5,123 nucleotides of DNA from Armatimonadota bacterium (GTDB lineage: Bacteria; Armatimonadota; HRBIN16), in assembly GCA_028275265.1 (NCBI GenBank), contig JAPWUZ010000194.1:1-5123 (forward strand). The letters run 5' to 3'. Under the pieces are notes generated by a model. It made no database searches. It was given only the letters and a program-made list of their open reading frames with translations, and was not told where the DNA came from. A program made the position numbers and the translations under genes. Positions 1-5,123 of this stretch are shown here, in pieces. Positions within the stretch are counted from its first letter, which is position 1, and every line of letters starts with the position of its first letter.

Positions 1-1
1 T

Positions 2-649
2 GTGGTGCGTGAGCGCATCGCCCGGGCGTGCGAACGTGCGGAGCGCAAACCGGAAGAGGTTATTTTAATCGCTGTATCCAAAACGGTGGACGTTGCTCGC
101 ATCGAGCAAGCGATTGCTGCAGGAATCGAGCATTTCGGAGAGAACTACTACCAGGAGGCGCGCGAGAAGGTCCCGTTGGTTCAGGCTCCGGTATACTGGC
201 ACTTCATCGGGCATTTGCAGAAGAACAAAGCACGAGGTGTCGTGCCCCTTTTTGAGTGGATACACACCGTGGACGATGAAGAACTCGCGCACGAAATCGA
301 TCGGCGAGCGCAGGCTGCGGGAAAGCGACAACGCATTCTGATAGAGGTGAATATCTCTCGAGAACCACAGAAGTATGGAGTGCTTCCCGAAGAGGCTTTG
401 TCGTTGGCGGAGCGAGTAGCGCAGCTGCCGCACGTGCAGCTGGAGGGGTTTATGGGCATGGCTCCCATCGTGGAAGATGCAGAGCAAGCGCGTCCCTATT
501 TCGCTGAGCTGCGTCGCCTGTTTGAGAAGCTACCCGAAGCCAATCGCAAACATCTGTCTATGGGAATGACCCAGGATTTCGAGGTCGCTATTGAAGAAGG
601 GGCAACCATGGTGCGAATCGGCACAGCGATTTTCGGTGCGCGAGCTTAA
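2..649 (+). CDS. yggS: YggS/PLPBP-family pyridoxal 5'-phosphate homeostasis protein (5' end cut by window)
   Basis: Cytosolic PLP-binding protein of the YggS/YlmE/PROSC family. Members have a single alanine-racemase-like TIM barrel, no proven catalytic activity, and act in vitamin B6 and amino/keto acid homeostasis. Numbering from the GTG at position 2, the PLP-binding lysine is K27 in the AVSKT motif. Family signatures follow in order: HFGENYYQEA (44-53), WHFIGHLQKNKAR (66-78), EVNISREPQKYGV (115-127), GFMGMAP (149-155) and the phosphate-binding end LSMGMTQDF...RIGTAIFGAR (185-214). The frame is open to the left edge. The first visible residues (VRERIARAC) match the middle of the usual first helix, so about 10 or more N-terminal residues lie outside the window and the GTG codons at 2 and 5 are probably internal. 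It leads a + strand operon with sepF 14 nt downstream. Identity is secure; the exact start is not visible. Confidence 0.96.
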   Translation: MVRERIARACERAERKPEEVILIAVSKTVDVARIEQAIAAGIEHFGENYYQEAREKVPLVQAPVYWHFIGHLQKNKARGVVPLFEWIHTVDDEELAHEIDRRAQAAGKRQRILIEVNISREPQKYGVLPEEALSLAERVAQLPHVQLEGFMGMAPIVEDAEQARPYFAELRRLFEKLPEANRKHLSMGMTQDFEVAIEEGATMVRIGTAIFGARA

Positions 650-659
650 AGGAGGGTGA
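648..659 (+). promoter_or_regulatory. Strong Shine-Dalgarno site for sepF
   Basis: AAAGGAGGGTGA overlaps the last bases of the yggS stop codon (TAA 647-649). Its GGAGG core (651-655) is 8 nt before GTG 664. This near-consensus site fixes the GTG at 664 as the sepF start, although it places an acidic stretch ahead of the expected amphipathic helix. Confidence 0.85.
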
Positions 660-663
660 ATCG

Positions 664-1071
664 GTGCAGGAACCTTTCGAGGAAGAGGCTGGTCGTTCCT
701 GGTGGTCGCGGCTGAAAGAGCGCCTGTTCGGCACAGATGAGGAAGAAGAGGAGGATGGCGGCACGGTCATTCGCTTGCACACGCGCCCGGCGCAGCGGGT
801 CAACGTGTTGTACGCCCGTTCCTTCGAGGATGCCCGCCGCGCTGCGGATGGCTTGAAAGCAGGGCATCAGCAGCTGGTGAACTTCCAGTATGCCGATGCC
901 CGGGTGCGTGAGCGGGTGGTGGACTTCCTGATGGGCGTGGTGTATGCGCTGGAAGGCACTGTCGAGCGCGTGCATGAGCAGGTGTTTCTGTTCGCGCCTG
1001 CCAACGTGCAGGTGGAAATGACCAGTGCCGACGATTTCCATAACGGGTCATGGGGTGAACGCGAGCGGTGA
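664..1071 (+). CDS. sepF: Cell division protein SepF (FtsZ-ring membrane anchor)
   Basis: SepF binds the FtsZ C-terminal tail, polymerises and tethers the Z ring to the inner face of the membrane through an N-terminal amphipathic helix. The 135-residue product shows the family layout. A likely amphipathic segment lies at 10-23 (GRSWWSRLKERLFG), then a short acidic linker (25-31, DEEEEED). The SepF/DUF552 core runs from about 44 to 119: RVNVLYARSFEDARRAAD, LVNFQYAD, RVVDFLMGVVYALEGTVERV and VFLFAPANVQVEM. It is slightly shorter than the roughly 150 residues of Bacillus SepF because the linker is short. The start is GTG with an excellent ribosome-binding site. Unusually, an acidic ten-residue stretch (MQEPFEEEAG) precedes the helix, which in most SepFs starts at the extreme N-terminus. 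The stop overlaps the proC start. Family assignment is firm; the helix role is inferred from composition. Confidence 0.95.
   Translation: MQEPFEEEAGRSWWSRLKERLFGTDEEEEEDGGTVIRLHTRPAQRVNVLYARSFEDARRAADGLKAGHQQLVNFQYADARVRERVVDFLMGVVYALEGTVERVHEQVFLFAPANVQVEMTSADDFHNGSWGERER
1052..1058 (+). promoter_or_regulatory. Shine-Dalgarno site for proC inside the sepF 3' end
   Basis: GGGGTGA lies within the final sepF codons, 9 nt before GTG 1068. It matches the 3' part of the AGGAGGTGA consensus. With the GTGA stop/start overlap at 1068-1071 it suggests proC translation is coupled to sepF. Confidence 0.6.
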
Positions 1072-1880
1072 GTTTGAAAGACAAAACGATAGCGATTATC
1101 GGCACGGGAGCAATGGGCTCCGCTGCCTGTCGAGGGCTTCTGAAGGCGAAGGCCGTAGAAGCCGGGCAAATCATTGCCACTGACATCCACCGCGAAAAGG
1201 TGGATGCGCTCGTCCAGGAGCTGGGCATCCGCTCTGCGTCTTCTAACGTGGAGGCGGCGAGACAGGCGGATATCGTGATGCTGTGCGTGAAACCCTATCT
1301 CATCCACGACGTGGTGGAAGAGATTGCAGGCGTGATCACTCCTCAGAAGCTCATCATCTCCATCGCCGCGGGGGTGCCGATTTCGCGTATCGAGGACCTG
1401 CTGCCGCCGCGCACGCCGGTGATTCGCGCCATGCCCAATACCTGCGCCATCGTCGGAGCAGGGGCGGCGGCATACGCACGCGGTCGGTACGCTACGGAAG
1501 AGCATGCGGCAGCCGCGCATGAGATTTTCACTTCCTTCGGCGAGGCAGTGGAGGTGGAAGAACATCTGTTAAACGCCGTCACAGCTATCAGCGGCAGTGG
1601 TCCTGCCTACGCCTATCTGATGATCGAGGCGTTGTCGGACGGTGGGGTTCGAGCAGGGCTACCACGCGACATCGCCACTTTTCTGGCAGCGCAAACCATG
1701 CTGGGTGCGGCGAAGATGGTACTGGAGACAGGGATGCACCCCGCACAGCTGAAGGACATGGTTACCACCCCGGCGGGAACCACCATCGCTGCGCTGGTCG
1801 TGATGGAACGCGCCGGGGTACGCTCCGCTCTTATCGAAGCGGTTGCCGCCGCCATCGAGCGGGCAAACGAACTCTCCTAA
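1068..1880 (+). CDS. proC: Pyrroline-5-carboxylate reductase
   Basis: Catalyses the last step of proline synthesis, NAD(P)H-dependent reduction of 1-pyrroline-5-carboxylate to proline, in the cytosol. The 270-residue length is typical. An N-terminal Rossmann domain carries the dinucleotide loop IIGTGAMG (10-17), LCVKPYLI (72-79), SIAAGVPISRIE (98-109) and RAMPNTCAIVGAGAAAYA (120-137). The C-terminal helical dimerisation/active-site domain has the ProC signature: SGSGPAYAYLMIEALSDGG (175-193), RAGLPRDIATFLAAQT (195-210), HPAQLKDMVTTPAGTT (224-239). The second strand ends in ATDIHREK, with acidic D39 near the expected cofactor ribose and R42 just after, so NADH versus NADPH preference cannot be decided by eye. 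The GTG start gives a 4-nt overlap with sepF (GTGA, 1068-1071). Its stop overlaps that of the convergent aldo/keto reductase gene. No missing key motif was seen. Confidence 0.97.
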   Translation: MSLKDKTIAIIGTGAMGSAACRGLLKAKAVEAGQIIATDIHREKVDALVQELGIRSASSNVEAARQADIVMLCVKPYLIHDVVEEIAGVITPQKLIISIAAGVPISRIEDLLPPRTPVIRAMPNTCAIVGAGAAAYARGRYATEEHAAAAHEIFTSFGEAVEVEEHLLNAVTAISGSGPAYAYLMIEALSDGGVRAGLPRDIATFLAAQTMLGAAKMVLETGMHPAQLKDMVTTPAGTTIAALVVMERAGVRSALIEAVAAAIERANELS

Positions 1881-2827
1881 TTCAAAGGCGGTAACGCGCT
1901 CGCCTCGTCCAGCACGGCTTTCTCTTCCGGCGGTAGCGCGCCGCTCCATCCGTCCAGTATCAGATTCAGCTGCTCCATGTTGCGCGCGCCGATAATGGCG
2001 CAGGTCACCGCGGGATGGCTGATCGTCCACGCAATCGCCGTCTGAACCAGCGGTCTGCCGAACTGTTTCAGCACTTCCACGATGCGCTGCGCCCGTTCGA
2101 TATTGTGGGGTTGCGCTCGCCGCTCCAAAAACCATTTGTTCTCGGCGGCGCGAGTGCCGGGCGGAGGAGGTTCGCCAGGGCGATACTTTCCCGTGAGAAT
2201 GCCCCCCGCCAGCGGGCTGTACACCATCACGCCCACGCCCTCTGCCCGGCACAGAGGTAGCAGTTCCATCTCGATGACGCGGTCGATCAGGTTGTAACGG
2301 GGCTGGATGCTGTCGAAGCGTGCCCAATCGTGCTTGTCGCTGAGCCACAGCGCCTTGCACAGTTGCCAAGCCGCGAAGTTGGAGCAGCCGATGTAGCGCA
2401 CCTTGCCCTGCCGAACCAGGTCGTTCAGCGTGGAGAGGGTTTCCTCCAGCGGTGTGTTCTCGTCCCACGAGTGCACTTGATAGAGGTCAATCACGTCGGT
2501 TTGCAGACGGCGAAGGCTGGCTTCCACCTGTTGCATAATATGGTATCGCGATAGCCCTTCGCCGTTCGGACCCTCTGCCACCCGAGCTCGCACTTTGGTC
2601 GCGATGACCACTCTGTCCCGATACGGGCGCAGTGCCTTGCCGAGAATCTCTTCCGAGCGTCCGCCCGTGTACACGTTGGCGGTGTCAAAGAAGTTGATAC
2701 CCGCCTCCAGACAGCGTTCCACCATGGCGATAGAGGTCGGCTCATCCGCCTCTCCGCCAAAGGTCATACAGCCCATACACAGCTCGGACACCCACAGCCC
2801 CGTTTTGCCAAGTCGTTTGTAGTTCAT
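1877..2827 (-). CDS. Aldo/keto reductase (complete, YajO/IolS/YhdN-like)
   Basis: Probable NADP(H)-dependent soluble oxidoreductase of the aldo/keto reductase superfamily, (beta/alpha)8 barrel, 316 residues. The catalytic tetrad is visible: D48 in NFFDTANVY, Y53, K78 in VIATKVRA and H119 in DLYQVHSWD. Cofactor loops are canonical: IGCSNFAAWQL (146-156), YSPLAGGILTGKY (203-215) and the phosphate-binding IIGARNMEQL (278-287). The N-terminus MNYKRLGKTGLWVSELCMG is the usual start of such proteins, and a GGGAGA site lies 7 nt upstream of the ATG, so the start is secure. It is the third gene of the minus-strand cluster, 39 nt after the glycoside hydrolase gene, and ends on a TAG overlapping the proC stop. 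The physiological substrate cannot be deduced; the neighbourhood suggests a sugar or sugar-derived aldehyde/ketone. Confidence 0.93.
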   Translation of the reverse strand: MNYKRLGKTGLWVSELCMGCMTFGGEADEPTSIAMVERCLEAGINFFDTANVYTGGRSEEILGKALRPYRDRVVIATKVRARVAEGPNGEGLSRYHIMQQVEASLRRLQTDVIDLYQVHSWDENTPLEETLSTLNDLVRQGKVRYIGCSNFAAWQLCKALWLSDKHDWARFDSIQPRYNLIDRVIEMELLPLCRAEGVGVMVYSPLAGGILTGKYRPGEPPPPGTRAAENKWFLERRAQPHNIERAQRIVEVLKQFGRPLVQTAIAWTISHPAVTCAIIGARNMEQLNLILDGWSGALPPEEKAVLDEASALPPLN

Positions 2828-2834
2828 GGTACTG

Positions 2835-2840
2835 TCTCCC
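2835..2840 (-). promoter_or_regulatory. Shine-Dalgarno site for the downstream aldo/keto reductase
   Basis: On the minus strand GGGAGA precedes ATG (2827-2825) by 7 nt, in the 39-nt gap after the glycoside hydrolase stop. The gap shows no recognisable -10/-35 promoter and no hairpin, which supports cotranscription with the upstream gene. Confidence 0.65.
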
Positions 2841-2866
2841 GTTCGCAGATGTTACCGGATTCGTTA

Positions 2867-4180
2867 TCAGCCAGCCGATGCCTGCTTACCCGGCTCGGCA
2901 AACCCGCGACCCTCTTCATCCAGAACCAACACCCAGTCGCCTCCATCAGGCACAGGCGGGGGGATGAACTGTTGCACGCCGCTGGTCGCGAACGCGCCCG
3001 CCTGCTTCGCCTTGCCGGTACGAGGGTCGTACCACCATGCGACTGCCCGTTTACCGGCGATTTTGTCCATATGGACCTGCACGGGTTTGCGCAAGGGCAG
3101 GTATATCATGGCGTAGCTACCATCGCTGGCGCGAGTTGCCCGCACATGGTATGCGCCTGCACCATCCTCCATCGCGAGAATACTCTGGTCGGGTATCCGA
3201 TTGAAGAAGGGGCGCGAGAGCAGCAGCCGCTTCGCGTACTGCATCTGACGGGAACCCGGCAGCTTGATTGCCTCTTTCCAGGGCAAATGGGCGTGCAGCA
3301 CCGGCTCTCGTCCGGGTTGCCACATCTGCCAGACCTCGTTGCAGCCGTAAGTGTGCCCGTGTGCCCCGGCAAACAGCGCCCAGTAGGCAAACTTGCGCGA
3401 GTCGTGTGCCGTCATAAAGCCGTTCTTGGGGTCAAAGTGAGAAGCGATGTTCTCATAACCGGGTTCGGCGTCCATACACGGCTTCACGGGTGTCAGCGCA
3501 TAGTCCTTGGTGATGAACTTCCAGTTCTCGTTGTTCTGAATGTGTCCGGACTGCACCATGTTAAAGTCCAGCCAGTCATCTTTGTGGAAGTACTGGGAGG
3601 AGTGGTGCTGTCCCGTTGGGTGGAAGGACATCAGCTGGCTGCGCCCGACGGCTGCGCGGATTCCCTCTGCCATGCCGCGCAGGATGGCGTAGTGTCGCTC
3701 GCTCTCCAGGTCGCGGTCGCCTCCAAGTATCCAGATAATCTTGCGTCCTTTGTAGCGGTTGCCAATCCATTCACCGTAGATGCGAGCGTTCTGCGGGGTG
3801 AAGATTTCGGGTCCAACGCCCCATCTCTTGTTCCACTTGTCGCCCCATGTAGGTAGCAAACCGATGAACAAGCCGAGGCGGTTTGCCATGTCCACGATCT
3901 CATCCACGTGCTTCCAGTACTCTTCATTGGGGCGCGTGGGGTCATCGTTGATTAAAGGCGTCTGCCCGTAAGGGTTGGGAGTGTGTAGTCCGTCCAGTTC
4001 CGCCAGTGCGACTGCCTGAATGACGGTAAATCCTTTGGCAGCACGGTCTTTCAGGTAAAGTGCGGCTTCTTGACGGTTCAGGCGATGGAACAGTTCCCAC
4101 GCGGTGTCGCCCAGATAGAAGAAGGGCGTTCCGTTCTCCCACATCAGAAAGCGTCGTGAGGGGTGAATCGTCAGGTTCAT
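2867..4180 (-). CDS. DUF4038 / GH140-like glycoside hydrolase with C-terminal collagen-binding-like domain
   Basis: Putative intracellular glycoside hydrolase, 437 residues. Residues about 5-325 look like the DUF4038 (apiosidase-like) TIM barrel: RFLMWENGTPFFYLGDTAWELF (10-31), KGFTVIQAVAL (49-59), a WGDKWNKRWG segment (112-121), IIWILGGDRD (148-157), FNMVQSGH (206-213), and PCMDAEPGYEN (234-244). D155 and E239 (or E243) are the best candidates for the acid/base and nucleophile, by analogy with the Asp/Glu pair of the characterised GH140 apiosidase; this alignment is inferred by eye. Residues about 325-425 match the putative collagen-binding domain usually paired with DUF4038 (AYHVRATRASDGSYAMIYLP, WWYDPRTGKA, GDWVLVLD). 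No signal peptide or membrane segment is present and the ATG has a strong ribosome-binding site, so the protein should be cytosolic. It is the middle gene between two aldo/keto reductases. Family is confident; apiosidase activity is not established, as DUF4038 proteins are diverse. Confidence 0.9.
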   Translation of the reverse strand: MNLTIHPSRRFLMWENGTPFFYLGDTAWELFHRLNRQEAALYLKDRAAKGFTVIQAVALAELDGLHTPNPYGQTPLINDDPTRPNEEYWKHVDEIVDMANRLGLFIGLLPTWGDKWNKRWGVGPEIFTPQNARIYGEWIGNRYKGRKIIWILGGDRDLESERHYAILRGMAEGIRAAVGRSQLMSFHPTGQHHSSQYFHKDDWLDFNMVQSGHIQNNENWKFITKDYALTPVKPCMDAEPGYENIASHFDPKNGFMTAHDSRKFAYWALFAGAHGHTYGCNEVWQMWQPGREPVLHAHLPWKEAIKLPGSRQMQYAKRLLLSRPFFNRIPDQSILAMEDGAGAYHVRATRASDGSYAMIYLPLRKPVQVHMDKIAGKRAVAWWYDPRTGKAKQAGAFATSGVQQFIPPPVPDGGDWVLVLDEEGRGFAEPGKQASAG

Positions 4181-4185
4181 CGGTT

Positions 4186-4192
4186 CCTCCTT
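4186..4192 (-). promoter_or_regulatory. Strong Shine-Dalgarno site for the glycoside hydrolase gene
   Basis: On the minus strand AAGGAGG lies 5 nt before ATG (4180-4178), in the 14-nt gap directly after the upstream reductase TAA (4197-4195). This fixes the start and argues for a leaderless-secretion, cytosolic product rather than a missed upstream signal peptide. Confidence 0.85.
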
Positions 4193-4194
4193 TT

Positions 4195-5123
4195 TTAGTC
4201 ACCGTATTCGAGCCAGTGTACCTGTTGCGGCGTCAGTGTGAGTTCCACCGCTTCCATGCACTCTCGCAGGTGTTCCAGATTGCCTGTCATAAAGATAGGA
4301 ATGGTCGCCGGTCTCTGGTGCAGCAACCATGCCAGCGCAATCTGCGTGGGAGTAACACCCATCTGTTGCGCCAGCTGGCGGGCACGTTCACGACGCGCCG
4401 CGTTCACTGGGTTGCCGAAACTGGCTTCGCCGTTGCGAGTACCCGCAAAATAGCCCTGTGCGGTTGCAGTGTAAGCAGCAATGGGAATACCGTTGTCGGC
4501 GTACCACTCGGCGTCGGCGGAGGTAACGTAGCGCATTGTGGGGTCGGCAGTTATCGTCCAGTTGGGCACGGCAAGGCTCCATTGCATCTGCGAGATGACA
4601 AAACCGTGCAATCCCCGGCTCCTCGCGTATTCGTTGGCAGCGGCAATGCGTTCGGTGCTCCAGTTGCTTGCGCCGAGGGCGCGCACGTTGCCCGCCTGCA
4701 CATGTTCATTCAGAGCCTGCACGATTTCATCTACCGGCACGCGCGGGTCGTCGCGGTGCAGATAGTAGAGGTCTACGGTTTGCACTTGGAAGCGTTCGAG
4801 GCTCTCCATCAAGTCCTGGGCAACTATCTCCGGCGCCATATAGCGGTCGGGGCGAGGGTATCGCTCCCCACCGTGCGGATGCGCGCCCTTGGTTGCCAGC
4901 ACTATTTGCTCACGGATGCCCAGCTGCCGGATAATCCTGCCAACTTCGCGCTCGCTGCAGCCCGCTTCGCCGTCGGATTCCCAGAAAGCATAGCAGTGTG
5001 CGGTGTCGAGAAAGTTGCCTCCGAGGCGCACGTATTCCGCCACCACCTGTGTGGCCTGGTCGTTCTTTATCCGCACACCAAACGTACCGGTGCCCAAACA
5101 CAGAACGGATACCCTGAGTTCGG
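4195..5123 (-). CDS. Aldo/keto reductase, divergent cofactor loops (5' end cut by window)
   Basis: Second aldo/keto reductase of the cluster, at least 309 residues. The frame stays open from the TTG at 5097 to the right edge, adding ELRVSVLC before LGTGTFG; that is the standard first strand of the family, so the true start is about ten residues further upstream and the TTG is internal. Numbering from the TTG, the tetrad is intact: D31 (NFLDTAHCY), Y36, K70 (LATKGAHP) and H114 (YYLHRDDP). Later motifs are ALGASNWSTERI (140-151) and the barrel-strand-7 loop AAYTATAQGYFAG (207-219), which replaces the usual SPLxxGxLTGK, placing it near the subfamily with SSQA-GFF-type loops. The normal GxRxxEQL phosphate-binding stretch reads IFMTGNLEHLRE (268-279). 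It differs widely from the other reductase here, so they are not recent duplicates. First visible gene of the minus-strand operon; substrate unknown, probably a carbohydrate carbonyl. Confidence 0.9.
   Translation of the reverse strand, partial: ELRVSVLCLGTGTFGVRIKNDQATQVVAEYVRLGGNFLDTAHCYAFWESDGEAGCSEREVGRIIRQLGIREQIVLATKGAHPHGGERYPRPDRYMAPEIVAQDLMESLERFQVQTVDLYYLHRDDPRVPVDEIVQALNEHVQAGNVRALGASNWSTERIAAANEYARSRGLHGFVISQMQWSLAVPNWTITADPTMRYVTSADAEWYADNGIPIAAYTATAQGYFAGTRNGEASFGNPVNAARRERARQLAQQMGVTPTQIALAWLLHQRPATIPIFMTGNLEHLRECMEAVELTLTPQQVHWLEYGD

Noticed and set aside
867..1565. 232-residue minus-strand open frame antisense to sepF and proC
   Set aside because: The opposite strand carries two clearly conserved proteins. 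This frame is Arg/His/Cys-rich and shows no motif.
1886..1905. AGGCG...CGCCT inverted repeat just after the proC stop, considered as a terminator
   Set aside because: The stem is only 5 bp with a 10-nt loop, no T-tract follows, and it lies inside the reductase coding sequence.
1659..2468. 269-residue minus-strand open frame across the proC/reductase junction
   Set aside because: It lies out of frame within the reductase gene and antisense to proC, and its Arg/Gly/His-rich translation has no coherent motif.
2849..3856. 335-residue open frame on the + strand opposite the glycoside hydrolase gene
   Set aside because: It is fully antisense to a gene with strong family motifs and a good ribosome-binding site. 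Its translation shows no recognisable domain, and it is rich in Val, Leu and His as expected for a shadow frame in GC-rich DNA.
5095..5097. TTG as the start of the upstream reductase
   Set aside because: The codon falls inside the conserved LCLGTGTFG first strand, the frame remains open to the window edge with family-like residues (ELRVSVLC), and no ribosome-binding site precedes it.
1877..5123. The two aldo/keto reductases as a recent tandem duplication
   Set aside because: They share only the catalytic tetrad and general fold motifs. The N-terminal insertions, strand-7 loop and cofactor-binding stretch differ, which indicates distinct subfamilies.

Overview
This is a compact, GC-rich (high fifties percent by eye) bacterial chromosome segment with five protein-coding genes and almost no intergenic DNA. 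Three genes on the + strand, a YggS-type PLP protein, SepF and ProC, run tail-to-tail into three-gene minus-strand cluster: aldo/keto reductase, DUF4038/GH140-like glycoside hydrolase, aldo/keto reductase. That makes six genes in all; the first (left edge) and the last (right edge) are cut by the window. No tRNA, rRNA, CRISPR array, insertion sequence or phage gene was seen.

Left half (2-1880, +): yggS, sepF and proC are spaced 14 nt apart and then overlap by 4 nt, so they look like one translationally linked operon. It combines PLP homeostasis, FtsZ-ring anchoring at the membrane and the last step of proline synthesis. A yggS-sepF pair is typical of Gram-positive ylm clusters, and yggS-proC is typical of Pseudomonas-like genomes; here sepF sits between the two.

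Right half (1877-5123, -): a partial aldo/keto reductase, then a DUF4038 plus collagen-binding-domain-like glycoside hydrolase with no signal peptide, then a second and clearly different aldo/keto reductase. Gaps are 14 and 39 nt, each holding a Shine-Dalgarno sequence, so this is probably one operon with its promoter outside the window to the right. The likely theme is intracellular breakdown of a plant- or polysaccharide-derived sugar followed by carbonyl/alcohol redox steps. The substrate cannot be read from the sequence.

Organism: a SepF-encoding bacterium with Shine-Dalgarno-led, often GTG-started genes and a DUF4038 sugar operon. Armatimonadota would fit; a Gram-positive or cyanobacterial-like relative is possible. 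This is inference without a database search. The two operons end on overlapping stop codons, leaving no room for a terminator between them. I see no clear evidence of a wholly new biological system; the most notable points are the cytoplasmic GH140-like enzyme set between two reductases and the yggS-sepF-proC order.
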